DNA of 64,000 nt from Cyrtodaria siliqua (GCA_037043455.1 JAWPHD010000004.1:598001-662000); one strand, 5' to 3'; shown: positions 22,664-34,504, numbered from the stretch's first letter. The notes: generated by a model not told the origin, from the letters alone. Numbers and translations are program-made.

Positions 22664-23933
22664 AACTATGAAAGCTGCATTTTCTGTCCAACTTGTATAG
22701 TTATTTTTAGGATAATGTATAGCGAGTACGAGACAAAAAGTATTGTAGTTTTATATTTTCGTATAATTTTAGCCGAGAATCCTCTACTTTTATCAATCAT
22801 TTGTGATGTTTTCTTACCTCACTCATCTGTCCCCGATCGATGCCAACATGAAATACCGGTAATGCAACGTTAGCAAAACCATAAATGCAACGTTAACTTT
22901 ATATGAGGCGTTCTAGGTATAACGGGTGACATAGAGTCTGGACGGCATTGACTTCCTATGTGTGTAATACTGACGGTGTATAATCCAGCAGTCCGAAATG
23001 CCACAGAGAGTATGTGTGTGAGTAATGATGTGTGGTTGATCGGGTGTAGTGGTGTGGGGGTTGGGGCGCGTTATGCTCACTTTGAACATCGTTGTCACAT
23101 CACGATGGTTTCAACTTGCAGGAATGAGTTCATTGCACAATTTTAAACCATTGTGTTTCTAGAGCAATATCATTAGATATAGGCATCTTTCCTGGGACAT
23201 TTGTGTCTGATTACCATCCGTTAACATATGTTTTTCATTGGTTTTAAACAGCATGAATATGTTTTAAATTCGATTATTAATATTTGTTTCCTTGTCTATA
23301 AAAGTTATGTCTATTCAAGCAAATTGAAAAAATGTCTCTAAAACTATGATGTTTTCATCGAACATCTGAAAAGATATAAACACTTGGAATTGTTCTCATC
23401 ATTTATGTACTCTGTACCAAAATCTAATGCCATAAAGGCGAGATGGAACATAATTAGCCAACTGTTTATTTAGGATAGTTAAGTAAAATTACCCTTTTTG
23501 GTATATCTAGGTATATGTATGTGTGTATGTATGTATATACATGTATATATGTATGTGTGTGTATATGTATGTATATATATATAAGAATGTAATATTAATA
23601 GTTGATTTAGTGTAGGTTTGTATTGACTTCATTTATTTCGTTATTTTCGTTTTTGCTCTTTTTGAAATTCAATTATCTTGACTGGATTCTATTATATTTT
23701 TTTTTCGTTTAACATGTTTTACTAGCAATGTATATATATGTATGCAACTGTATATGTAAGTACACAATGTGTCTGAAATAAAAGTATTAAAAACAAAAAA
23801 CATATGTTTTTCAAAAAATGAGCAGGCAACAAAACTGTTTTTTGAATAGTGCATGAGACCTATGTAAAATAAATGTCAACATTTTCTTTAATATACTTAG
23901 TTCTTGATTTGAACTGATATCGCTGGTAGTCGT
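22664..23933. other. Intergenic with TG/TA microsatellite
   Basis: Imperfect (GTAT)n/(GT)n sequence at about 23505..23583. No supported gene. Confidence 0.4.
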
Positions 23934-23995
23934 TCAACACTCAGCACATGCAGCCTTTAAACAGCCTTCGATCTGGTCGATCTGGTTGGCCACGT
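23934..23995 (-). CDS. Possible terminal exon, unknown gene
   Basis: Acceptor TTTTTCTGTAG on the minus strand precedes an open phase-1 frame encoding VANQIDQIEGCLKAACAEC and a TGA. The composition looks protein-like (amphipathic, three cysteines), but no upstream partner exon could be fixed. An open stretch near 24175..24245 (also minus) is a candidate neighbour. Function unknown. Confidence 0.25.
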
Positions 23996-25465
23996 CTACA
24001 GAAAAACACTTTATCTTGAAGCAATATTCCCCAGTCCAGTAAAGTGGAGCTGGTAGAACCTTGATTCAGGAACGTTACTGAAGTTACAACATAACCGAAA
24101 GTCTTCCTCATTTCATACACATGTACGAATATATCGTTTCTACCGAAGTGAAATTAAAATAGCGGAAATGTCCGTGATCTTATCAGATGTGCCTGACAGA
24201 AAGGCCGCTCAAATGAAGCTTAACTTCTTCAAATGCAATATTTTGTGTACCTGCAATTGAATAAATGACCAGATATAGAATTGAAGCAAATGTTAGTGGG
24301 AAACCTGTCAGTATAGAGAACCATAGTATCCTCCTCTACACAACCGACTGTATACTGCAGTTGAAAAGCAGTTTAGTAAACTGGATCGATGTAAATGACC
24401 CAATTAATTGAAACTCAGTAAACATGCAGTAAACAAGAATCGAGCAATCACAAATGCGAACACACATTTTAGATACCTACCTAAAACAGTATGAACATTT
24501 TAAGCACTCTGCCAACTGTGTTATTTGTATCACAAAAAGCACGTTTCCCAACGTAACATTTTACCAGTTGTTCAATTCAAAAGCGATGCAGTGTATAAAT
24601 ATAGCAAACTTAAAGCAAAACAACTCTTACTTTGTTTTAATCACAGTAAGCCAGTTAATATTCATTAATATTTACATAATCCAACACTGACACTGACGTT
24701 GCTTGTATAAATGAGATATAGGGTCCTTGTTATACACGATAACATATGTCACGAGACAGTTTGTTAAAGCCGAATATTCAACAATGTTCAACACTTAACT
24801 GTCAGATAAAAATCAATGTGGCAGGTGTTCAAACATTGTTATCAGTAACTTATTGACATTATGCTATAAACTCCTTTTGCATACTAATACTGTATAGTGG
24901 CTAAATCACTCAAACCGTCACTTTAAGATGTATTTTGTTTTGTGTCGTTTGCTGATTCTTATGGAAATATTATCAATATACATTCTGTACATTCCAGCCA
25001 ACTTATTTGCCAGCATGACCTTACCAGTGAACCAGAAAGTATGAATATTTGGCATTACATATTGGCGCATTAATGTACTTGTCACATGAAGAAAATAATA
25101 GCTACGAACCATGATCCATTTAACTAATCGGGCAGCAGAGCAACGAAAAGCACATATTTAAGAGTAGACTAATACACATATCTCGGCCCTCGTGATATGT
25201 GTTTTCTATTCATACGCTTTTTGGGAGGGGGATGACTCTCAATATACTCTCAATGTACCTTTATGCAATCACTGCTGGAAGAACTTTAATTAAGTTGTGG
25301 AATTAAAATATCTAGAGTTGGTTAAGAGGTAGAATACTAGAATAATACAAATCGAGGGCTTGGCGCAAGACTGGTCTAACTCACAAAAACACTTTCTTGC
25401 ATTTTTAAAATATAAAAGATGAAATACATATTATGTGAAAGTTATTATTGATTTTATTTTTAAAT
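23996..25465. other. Intergenic, nothing firmly recognised
   Basis: Short unsupported ORFs only. Confidence 0.35.
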
Positions 25466-25580
25466 ACGTATAAGTCTATCTCAGAACAACACATTTCATA
25501 GAGGCAAAACGGGTCTAACTTGAGTTGGACTTGTTTTGCGTTGAAATTATTGAACAATATCTGAGATAGACTTATTTTGT
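25466..25580. repeat. Small foldback, AAGTCTATCTCAGA arms
   Basis: ATAAGTCTATCTCAGA near 25468 is mirrored by TCTGAGATAGACTTAT near 25560. The internal AACTTGAGTTGGACTTGTTT sequence recurs, diverged, at 29880..29930. MITE-like. Confidence 0.65.
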
Positions 25581-25639
25581 ACCGAACTTAGCAAACTTAT
25601 TGACTTATTACCAATTAACTTTAAATAGTAGTTTCATTA

Positions 25640-25692
25640 TAATTAATAATAATGACATCATAATTTTATTATGATGTCATGATTATGATGTC
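25640..25692. repeat. Palindrome AATGACATCATAA/TTATGATGTCAT
   Basis: ATGACATCATAATTTTATTA and TGATGTCATGATTATGATGT contain three copies of ATGATGTCA in alternating orientation. It borders the 78-bp tandem array. Confidence 0.7.
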
Positions 25693-25789
25693 ACTAGTGT
25701 TGTTTATGACAAAATTATGGCCTTGTGCCAATTTGAGTAACTCGATTTTGCACCTTTTTTATTTGTGTTTTTTCATGTTTTACAAAGAT

Positions 25790-26225
25790 AGACATTCAAG
25801 CATTGGTATAACACAAATAGAAACTTTTCGTGAAAAGTGTATTTTTGAAAATGTGGATACGGGTCTATAAAGTGGTGTGTCCCCATTAAAAAAAATATGT
25901 TTTTCCTAAGAAAGGTGTATTTTTGAAAATGAGGACACGGCTCTATAAAGTGGTGTGTCCCCATTAAAAACATTATGTTTTTCCTAAGAAAAGAGTATTT
26001 TTGAAAATGAGGACACGGCTCTATAAGGTGGTGTGTCCCCATTGAAAAAATTATGTTTTTCCTAAGAAAAGTGTATTTTTGAAAATGAGGACACGGCTCT
26101 ATAAGGCCGTGTGTCCTCATTAAAAAAAAGATATTTTTCTTACGAAAAGTGCATTTTTGAAAATGTGGACACAGCTCTATAAGGCGATGTGTCCTCATTT
26201 TAAAAGTTGTAATAATGTGATACAT
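25790..26225 (-). repeat. 78-bp tandem repeat, ~5.5 units, open in one frame
   Basis: The GAAAATG word recurs at 25847, 25925, 26003, 26081 and 26159, exactly 78 bases apart. Because 78 is a multiple of three, the minus strand is open for 150 codons as a 26-residue repeat (core PCPHFQKYTFLRKNI). No start context, splice sites or known domain support a protein. Two further half-units (GGAAATGTGGACACAGATC) occur at 26318..26400. Confidence 0.85.
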
Positions 26226-26400
26226 GGAATGTTTATTCCGGGGAAAGAGTTTATTTTGGGGATAATTACTAAGAAAATGGGGCTTGGATTTTTTTTCGAG
26301 GGTAAAATATCAAGTTTTTGGAAATGTGGACACAGATCGGGTCTTAAAATACTTTTGGGGGATAAATAATACGTTTTTGGAAATGTGGACACAGATCATG

Positions 26401-27120
26401 TTGGTCATATAAGGCATCTGTTTTCTAAATTAGAAAACACCATCAACCCTGTCAATACTGCAAGTTCGGAAGGGAATGTATTCGGAGGGAAATAAAATTA
26501 GAAGGAAATTAATAAGATTTTGTATTGCATGAGGCAATATCAGGAAGAGGTTCATGTGAAATTGCTACTTGTTTACCGGTATACAGGTTTCTGTAAGTTC
26601 AATCAAATATGGGATAGAAACATGTTATTCTCTATTTGGAAAACTGTGGTGAATAAAACAGGCACAGGCAATTTCTAACTTTGCTCTGTTGTGCAAAGAA
26701 AATCTTGGTTTTCAAAAAAATAATCTTGAATTGGGACAAGAATGATTCTATGCATGCTGCAGTTGAAGGTAATAGTAAAGGAATATCCATATACACAACT
26801 CCACAATAGGCAGCTACAGTTATGACTACTCGCGCAAAACCAAACAGGGTGGAGGATCTTGATTCTGACGACTTTGGACTTTAAAGCACTGTCACAAGCT
26901 GTACCAAACTTTAACTACGACACTGATGGTCTTAAAATAAGGTGAATGACGATTAAAACAATATCGGCATCAGGTGATGACTGTAGTATTGTAAACATAC
27001 AGTACAGTGATTTGTCAGTAACCAGCCACAAAATTGTCAGCTGCCAAATACAAGGCATTAGTACATTTATGTAGAAAGAATGTAATCCCACAGGTTTATC
27101 ATCAATTTTATTTAAGAAAT
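26401..27120. other. Intergenic, nothing recognised
   Basis: No supported feature. Confidence 0.4.
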
Positions 27121-27230
27121 AATAAATACATACCTGTATTTTATCGGTGAACGCACTTGGGATTTAATTACTCACATCCGAACGACTAACTGTATTTAAT
27201 TCACCGATAAAATACAGGTAAGTATTTATT
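27121..27230. repeat. Foldback element, ~30-bp arms
   Basis: AATAAATACATACCTGTATT then TTATCGGTGAA on the left; TTCACCGATAAAATACAGGT then AAGTATTTATT on the right. Near-perfect reverse complements around a 50-base spacer. Confidence 0.85.
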
Positions 27231-28130
27231 ATTTTAATTCAAACACAACAATAACCCCATTGTTTACGCTATTGTGGGGGCACTATATATTATCTCAGAG
27301 GTCAAGGTAATCAGGCTGCTATGTTTACAGGCTGTTCTATCGGGCGCCCCGTATGCAAAGTTCTGCGTGGTACAGTATGTTTAAATACACTAGTAGTCAC
27401 GTGGCAAACAATTGAGTCATTGCTTACGTCATGTAGCTTGCGCTTTATGAAGTCAAATGTTCTCAGCTTGTTCAAGATGCTTATTAATGTTATGTGTAGT
27501 GATGCATATGATGGGTTTATGCAAGGTGTATGTGCAAGGTATTGGAGTATCAGGCAAGTTTGTTGCAATTAACATTTCATTAAAATTACTGTAGAGTTTG
27601 TCTTCGTGACGTATATTTACCAAGTGACGTCATGTAACGTGGCGCTGCCAACGGATAAAATATATGCGGGGAATTAATGGAACAGCCGTATTTTATCGTA
27701 GAATAATATATAGTTGTCTCTCTTCTTTGTGTATATGAAAGACTGCGCAGGTCGTGTTAGAATATTCATTAAGACACAATTCGGAGTCAGAATCGTCTGA
27801 TGAACCGGAGTAAAATTGTTCATGTAGTAAACACGATCATGAAACAGCAACTTCTAAATTTCACATTCATAAGAGGGATATAGTAAGAAATTTCACCCTG
27901 AGGGAATGATTATTGACTGAGGCAGAGTCGAAGTTGATAATCGTTTTTGAAAATGTGAACTTATTCTCTCTATCCCATTCTCATGCATGTGAAATGTATG
28001 TTATCATACTAGTATATTATGCACTAATATCACACTCTACTAACCCTATGTGCATTAAAGCTGAGAATGACAAAAATATGCCTACCAAAGAAATATTTAC
28101 TATCACTGATAGTATGTTTGATATCACCTG
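27231..28130. other. Intergenic, nothing recognised
   Basis: Two overlapping opposite-strand ORFs at 27311..27572 are mirror shadows of one another and have no supporting features. Confidence 0.35.
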
Positions 28131-28215
28131 ATAGTTTGATATTACCTTATAAGGCAGATAGTGAAAAAATCCATAGTTTGATATTACCTTATAAGGCAGG
28201 TAGTGAAAAAATCCA
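28131..28215. repeat. 42-bp tandem duplication
   Basis: ATAGTTTGATATTACCTTAT and AAGGCAGRTAGTGAAAAAAT occur twice in tandem. Confidence 0.9.
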
Positions 28216-29549
28216 TGTCTATGCGGCTTATAGCGCATAGGTATAATAATATATAAATATCACATTCATGAGAGATGGGTAGTCCGAAGAGTGAATACAT
28301 TCTATCCATCCCTCTTTCACGAATTTGCTGTTTATTTTAAATAATACTGAATGATCCTGAATAAGGTCTCTCTCAGAAACATTACAAACTTGTACATGAT
28401 TGTGATAGGCAATCACAACTTAGTGATAAAAACATATAGATCTAGCATGAAAATATTTTGGCTGATGCTTTGATATCATGAACGTTATTACACCTCTTTG
28501 AATATAAATAAATAGTGCTGCGCGGTATAACCGGTTTATCGATGTATTGTGATACAGACTTCAAAATAATACGTACTGTGATAATTTTTTAGCATACCGG
28601 TTCATACCGGTTTTCTCTACGTCATGTGTTTTGATTATGAAAGTAAATTGTAATCTGCGACTAAAATCTGTTTTTAACTTTGTATGATTCCCGTGTTTGC
28701 AGTACAATCATAAATACACATATAGGGAAGTGGGTACCATCATATTTAAAAATAGATGCACTTCCAATAAAATCTGGTGTTCGCTTAACGTAATGTGCAC
28801 ATAAATTATGTAGTTCTTGGTGCCATGCACTCAGATGAGCATGACCGTTGCAAGTGATTGTGAAATGTTAAAAACAAAAGAGCAAAATCGTGTGTTTGGG
28901 ATCAGTACAATAGTAGATCTAGGCAATGTTGCATTTTGTAAAATATGCAAGGTTACGGTCAAGTTCTCCGGCAGCACAACACATTTTGTATTAAACTCAC
29001 TTGCGAAGACATTACTTGATGTTGAATACAAATTCAAAACAGAAAACATTATCAACATCTGAACTGCCATACGTAATTTTTCTCATTCAAAAGCACAACC
29101 AACATTGCATCACGTTATGTCATCTGCATCTAAGATCATCTAAGTACACCAGGAAATCGGCAAAGTCTATTGAAATTATCAATATATCGTGATTCCTTTT
29201 TTGGATGCGATACCCAGCACTATAAATACAGTTATATTGTTTTTTCTCTGGATCTTTTATTCTATTGATGGTAAACCATTTCAACAGAGGGTCAACTTTA
29301 AAGTTGGATGTAAATGTTTCACTGCTACAACATAATTATAATTTCTAGCTTTTTTTCTGGTACAAATTTGGGCTCAAAAATATGTTGAACACATTTATAT
29401 GAGTTTGAGCTCAGCACAAAAAAAAGTGTTATAACCAAAAAAAGTTAAATATTGTTAGAAGTGGGTTTACAATAAATAAAAAGTAAAATAAATAACAATA
29501 TGAATGTCCACTTTTAAATTATGAACCTATCAATGTTTTCCCCCGACAG
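28216..29549. other. Intergenic, nothing recognised
   Basis: Opposite-strand ORFs at 28817..29070 mirror each other. Neither shows domain or splice evidence. Confidence 0.35.
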
Positions 29550-29745
29550 AGGGGCAGGAGGGCGGCATACCATCAATGATGACACCGGGGTAGGGAATTA
29601 GACAAAACCTGGTAAAAACATGGGGATATTTAATACTGAGTATACTGGGGATTTGGACATGATGTTGCTCATAGGGATGGGGATTATAAGCTGTTTTAAC
29701 ATCTGTCTAATTCCCTGCAGGGTATGCCCAGTGCCCTCCGCTGGT
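29550..29745. repeat. Imperfect foldback, ~40-bp arms
   Basis: GGAGGGCGGCATACC and GGGAATTAGACA on the left are mirrored by TGTCTAATTCCC and GGGTATGCCCAGTGCCCTCC on the right. A G run follows at 29757..29772. Confidence 0.65.
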
Positions 29746-30735
29746 AGATGGTGTGGGGTGTGGGGGGGGGGGGACATTGAGGGGAAATATTTATAGCTGC
29801 ATTAAACAAAGGCATTAAACAACCAAAACTATTAATATCATGAGATGGACTGTTTTTGCACAAAGATTTCAATGCAAAACAAGTCTATCTCAAGTTAGAC
29901 TTGTTTTGCACTGAAATTACTCCTGAATTATCTGTTTCAAAATGTCGATAATTATCTGTTTCAAAATGTCGTAGGAACACTCTTTTACCACCAGACATGA
30001 CAACTTCCTCTAACCGACTCGAGTTGTGATCATGTGTTCATCTCTTCGATCAGCAGTACTGTAAATATAAAGTGAATCCAACAGAAACTGAATCTATTTG
30101 GTGGGTAAAGGTGTGTTTGCTGAACATGTTATTGTCAAAACAAAATCAGAAATAAAGAGTTCATGAGGATTTTAAAAACATCTAAGTACCGCGTAACGTT
30201 AGTGGAAGAAGATTAAACTTCATTCGGCTTATTCATAATTAAAACATCCTTGAGATAGATTATACAAGCACTTACCTCCATTCTATAACAATAGGTTTAG
30301 AGGCCATGTTGGTGTTTAAAGACACCCAACCATCTATTTCGGTTTGAATAAACACCTAGTGTCATATCAGGTTGATATCTATATTTTCCAGATGCATATA
30401 GCATTACAATTATATGCTCGGTCAAGGATCAAGGGTAATTAATGATTATACAATAATCAATCATGTGTGGACTTTCTTCTTTACTTATACTTCTTTATTT
30501 CCTTTTTAATCAAAAATACATATATGTTAAATAATACAATACTATTGATTTACTGGTCAATAAAAAGACTGACATAGACGCTTTTCAAACCAATAAATCA
30601 TGCTAAATGTCAATGTAACCGAGAACAGGTATATGGTGAATAATCGATTTTTCCAACCGTATGTCCCCGATATGTCAGAGGTTAGAACTCTACTATGATA
30701 CTCTTCAGGCCCTGCTTACAAAAATTAGTATACAA
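29746..30735. other. Intergenic, nothing recognised
   Basis: It contains a fragment related to the 25.5-kb foldback at 29880..29930. No supported gene. Confidence 0.4.
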
Positions 30736-30975
30736 GTTGAACAGGAAATACAGATTTCACAGAACACAGTTAACCCAAAAACAGGCAAAAAGACACACAC
30801 GAATGACAATGTTAATAAGGAATAAAGGCATATGACTTCACAAACACAAAAAGGGTTGACAATAAGACTACCGCCTTGGAACGGTCAGTAGCACAAAAAG
30901 GCCACTGGGGGTTTAAACTAGGCATTAGGTGCATCAAACCTAACACTTACCCTACTGTTATCCCAATAATGTCCC
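30736..30975 (-). mobile_element. RT element, subfamily E 3' tail
   Basis: It begins (3' terminus) GTTGAACAGGAAATACAG, unlike the GATCTTTTTATA terminus of subfamily A, but carries the same core (GGTTGACAATAAGACTACCG, GGGGGTTTAAAC). The hairpin CAGTAGC/GCCACTG at 30886..30907 pairs with one G-U. Confidence 0.8.
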
Positions 30976-31168
30976 CACTGTAACAGAGAGTCTTTCCTGT
31001 AATGAATTGTTTTATTTTCGTAATTTATAATATAATATTAAAATTGTATTATAATGTAATGAAATAGTTTATACCCTTGTAACCATCTGAATTAAAATCA
31101 AGATTTCAAGATTATTTTCATTGTTGAACAATTATAATTTTGATGTCTTTCCTGTAACAGAAAGTGTC

Positions 31169-31461
31169 TTTCATTTTGCAACGCACTGAATGCTTGGTAG
31201 TGGACCCATTTACAGTTCGCCACTACGCTTTCCGCTTTAATTGTGCGATGACCGGACAGGCTGTGGACCCTATAATGACGTCTACCTAAAGCCCAAAAGG
31301 AAGGTGACGTTTTTCTGTTTGTCTGCATTCTTGTCTTGTCGTGCCCTCAATGGTTTATTCTCCTGTTGCTCTGACTTCTGCCAAGTCACTTAGTACCTTC
31401 TTTTTTGCTTTCTAGGCTATTGTTGTTTGTATTTATATATAAACGAGCATCTTTGTGTTTT
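31169..31461 (+). mobile_element. RT element, first partial unit of a tandem array
   Basis: It starts abruptly in the RT C-terminal codons (ATTTTGCAACGCACTGAATG), runs through the stop and proximal 3' UTR (TGACCGGACAGGCTGTGG, GTGCCCTCAATGGTTTATTC) and stops at 31461. There the sequence jumps back to the RT palm region of a second unit in the same orientation. Confidence 0.8.
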
Positions 31462-32024
31462 TCTTTCAAACTATGGTTAATTATATTTATCCTAAAGAAC
31501 TTCAGCTTAACAAAGCTAATATATCTGATAATAACGCTTATTTTCTTCATTTAGATCTCTCGATTGAAAATGGTAAAATAATTAGCAAAATCTATGACAA
31601 GAGAGATGATTTTAATTTTGACATTGTTAATTATCCCCACTTGGATGGGGATGTTCCCCGAGCAACTTCTTATGGAGTGTATGTGTCTCAACTTATTCGT
31701 TTTTCTAGAGCTTGTACTCGAGCTGAGGACTTTAATATTCGTAATCTTTGTATAACTAAAAAGTTACTCAATCAGGGTTACCGTTACCATAAACTTCGTA
31801 AAACCTTTGCAAAATTTTATTATCGTAACCCTGGTCTTCTTTCCAAATATAAAAGTAATTTAAGGACTCTTCTGCGACAAGGACTATCACAACCTGACTT
31901 CTATGGTGATGTGATTTATAAACTCAAAAGAGGTTATGACCCTATCATTTTGCGACGTACTGCATGCTTGGTGGTGGACCCTTTTACAGTTCGCCAATAT
32001 GCTTTCCGCTTTAATGTACGATGA
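31455..32024 (+). CDS. Penelope-like RT, C-terminal part (partial ORF)
   Basis: A 189-residue open frame covering the post-YLDD region of the RT: VVNYIYPKELQLNKANISD, FLHLDLSIENGKIISKIYDK, NYPHLDGDVPRATSYGVYVS, QLIRFSRACT, the thumb-like KLRKTFAKFYYRNP stretch and a C-terminal CLVVDPFTV. Compared with the copy at 37.6..38.1 kb it lacks about 21 residues between DVIYKL and KRGYD, an in-frame loss of about 63 bp. Motifs A, B and YLDD are absent, so it cannot be active. Family assignment rests on the matching copy at 44.2..45.2 kb, which has the catalytic motifs and a DKA motif typical of Penelope-like elements. Confidence 0.8.
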   Translation: MFFFQTMVNYIYPKELQLNKANISDNNAYFLHLDLSIENGKIISKIYDKRDDFNFDIVNYPHLDGDVPRATSYGVYVSQLIRFSRACTRAEDFNIRNLCITKKLLNQGYRYHKLRKTFAKFYYRNPGLLSKYKSNLRTLLRQGLSQPDFYGDVIYKLKRGYDPIILRRTACLVVDPFTVRQYAFRFNVR

Positions 32025-32578
32025 CCGGACAGGCTGTGGACCCTATGATGACACCCTAAAGCCCATTGGGACGGTGGCGTTTGATGTTTGTCCATGATCT
32101 TTCTTGTCGTGCCCTTAATGGTTTATTCTCTTACTGCTCTGGCTTCTGCTAAGTCATTGAGTACCTTCATTGTGGCTTTCTATGCTATTGTTTTTTTGTA
32201 TTATATTTACACGAGTATACTTATGTTTTACTTATATTGCCTATTGATGCTGCCTTGTTGGTTAGAAATTAGATCATGGCGGGGATTTTTTTATTTACAC
32301 TGTCCTGTTTTAATGGGATGACAGTAGGGTAAGTGTGAGGTTTGGTTCACCCTAGAACCGGTTTAAACCCCTAGTCGCCTACTTACTTTGCCACTGACCG
32401 CTCCAAGGCGGTAGCCCTATTGTTAATCCTTTTGTGTTTGTGATGTCGTTTGCATTTATTATTGCTTTTGCCTTCTTGTTTGTCTGTGTTAGAAATTATT
32501 ATTTTGTGTTTGTTTCTGTGTTTTATGGTTGACTGTCCTACTTGAATGCTACTTTCCCTGTCCGATCTTTTTATATTT
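31462..32578 (+). mobile_element. RT element, second unit with full 3' tail
   Basis: It contains the RT C-terminal ORF, the stop, the proximal UTR and the complete subfamily A tail, to CCGATCTTTTTATATTTCT at 32578. The hairpin block lies near 32370..32420, with an inserted ACTT in the loop. Confidence 0.85.
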
Positions 32579-32650
32579 CTTTGTACTTATATTGCCTATT
32601 AATGCTGCCTTGTTGGTTGGTGAATAGTTCTTGGCGGGGATCTCTTTATT
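32579..32650 (+). mobile_element. RT element, third partial unit
   Basis: Immediately after the 3' terminus, CTTATATTGCCTATTAATGC, TGCCTTGTTGGTTGG and GGCGGGGATCTCTTTATTA repeat the UTR segment found at 32229..32292. A third unit therefore starts head-to-tail. Confidence 0.75.
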
Positions 32651-32694
32651 ATGCTACGGATATCTATGTTTTTAGAATGTTTTTATAAACTTTT

Positions 32695-32752
32695 TACAAG
32701 TAAAACGAACGCTAGTGTGAATGCCAATAAATACTGAAAATGTGTCCTTATC
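32695..32752 (-). repeat. Repeat family C fragment
   Basis: The reverse complement reads TTTTCAGTATTTATTGGCAT followed by TCACACTAGCGTTCG, the unit boundary of family C. Confidence 0.7.
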
Positions 32753-33024
32753 AAGGTTACTTTGTGCATTTTTAGTTTTAAATTATAGTTACTTTATTTA
32801 TTTAGATCTAAAACTATATTAATAATACGAGAGTATCTTTCTTGCTCGTTTATCAATCTTAATAAAGCAGAAATCCGTTTAACTTAAAGTAGTATGCTTT
32901 TAAGAGTTACTTCTCTTTAATTAAGCTATTCTATTTTTGATTTGTTTTGCAGATGTTTTCTGACGAAATTCGAGATTTGTATCGGAGGCACTAGCGATGT
33001 GTTTATGCCTTGTTTGTTAGAGAG

Positions 33025-33175
33025 TTACACTGTCCCGTTGTATTTGGATATCAATAGGGTAATAGTGAGGTTTGGTGCTCCCTAGAAGCTGATTTAAACC
33101 CCCCAGAAACGTTTTGTCACTGACCGTTCTTATGCGGTAATCATATAGTCAACACGTTTGTGTTTGTGATGTGAC
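33025..33175 (+). mobile_element. RT-element tail, left side of inverted pair
   Basis: A diverged tail (TTACACTGTCCCGTTGTATT, GAGGTTTGGTGCTCCC, ACCGTTCTTATGCGGTAAT). It pairs with the minus tail at 33936..34042. Confidence 0.75.
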
Positions 33176-33335
33176 ATTTCTTTGCTTCTTATTAACTTTG
33201 GTATTGTTGTCAATGGAGATTAAGGTTCTCAGTGTTTCACAACAGCTTGAGTGATTAAACGTTTACCTGAATGAACGTAAATGAACGTAAATTCGTGTGC
33301 TATTTGATATTATAATGATCCTAACATACACACAT

Positions 33336-33935
33336 GCTGACAGCTGTTGTCTGCATGTCTCTATACAGGGTTGACAATGCTGACAGCTATTGTCTGCATG
33401 TCTCTATACAGGGTTGACAATGCTGACAGCTGTTGTCTGCTTGTCTCTATACAGGGTTAACAATGCTGACAACTGTTGTCTGCATGTCTCTATACAGGGT
33501 TGACAATGCTGACAGCTGTTGTCTGCATGTCTCTATACAGGGTTGACAATGCTGACAGCTGTTGTCTGCATGTCTCTATACAGGGTTGACAATGCTGACA
33601 GCTGTTGTCTGCATGTCTCTATACAGGGTTGACAATGCTGACAGCTGTTGTCTGCATGTCTCTATACAGGGTTGACAATGCTGACAGCTGTTGTCTGCAT
33701 GTCTCTATACAGGGTTGACAATGCTGACAACTGTTGTCTGCATGTCTCTATACAGGGTTGACAATCCTGACAGCTGTTGTCTGCATGTCTCTATACAGGG
33801 TTGACAATCCTGACAGCTGTTGTCTGCATGTCTCTATACAGGGTTGACAATCCTGACAGCTGTTGTCTGCATGTCTCTATACAGGGTTGACAATGCTGAC
33901 AGCTGTTGTCCGCTTGTCTTTATACAGGGTTTACA
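33336..33935 (+). repeat. 43-bp minisatellite, 14 units
   Basis: The unit begins GCTGACAGCTGTTGTCTGCA and ends CTATACAGGGTTGACAAT. Unit starts fall exactly every 43 bases from 33336 to 33895, with few substitutions. The GGGTTGACAAT part is the start of the RT-element tail core in the adjacent minus copy, so the array appears to have grown from tail sequence. Confidence 0.95.
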
Positions 33936-34042
33936 TAGTGCTACTGCCTTGGGTTTAAACCAGGTTCTAGTGTGCAACAAACCTCACTCATACCTTAATG
34001 TCATCCCAATAAAACGGGACAGTGTAAATAAAGATCCCCGGG
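33936..34042 (-). mobile_element. RT-element tail, right side of inverted pair
   Basis: TAGTGCTACTGCCTTGGG, TTTAAACCAGGTTCTAG and GACAGTGTAAATAAAGATC match the minus-strand tails elsewhere. It is continuous with the last minisatellite unit. An A-rich run follows at 34139..34170. Confidence 0.8.
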
Positions 34043-34324
34043 AGTTAATATTATGTAAAAAAAATATATATGTATAACGCATAAATGATCATATACTATA
34101 TATATATGAATATAATCAGGTAGTTTTATAATAGAATATCTATAAAAAAAAAAAAAAAAAAGAAAAAAAAGTGCATGGCTCCCTCTGATGATATGGTGAT
34201 ATATTAAAGAGACTCCCTCGGCGAGATAACAAATAAATTACCAGTGGATACATCAGGATACAGGACGATTGACGACACATATATGCTACATTATGTAAAC
34301 GATAGCAAACACGGATTTGTCATT

Positions 34325-34500
34325 AAACGGCGAATATATGCATTAGTAAGTAAATACGGAATGGCGACCTCTTGGAAGCAACGAACACTTACAAGAGAGA
34401 AAGTAGCAGACTCGATTTTATTGAATCTGTGATCGGTAATACAAGGTACAAAGTCTCTCATGCCCATTAGCACCGACTTAAGCGGTACTCTACGTTAAAG
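34325..34500 (-). repeat. Repeat family C copy
   Basis: The reverse complement contains GAGTACCGCTTAAGTCGGTG, TTCAATAAAATCGAGTCTGC and TCGTTGCTTCCAAGAGG in family C order. It abuts the subfamily B RT element. Confidence 0.7.
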
Positions 34501-34504
34501 CAAC

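Noticed and set aside
27311..27572. Opposite-strand ORF pair of about 84 codons each
   Set aside because: Complementary shadows in sequence without splice sites, domains or coding bias. I could not support either.
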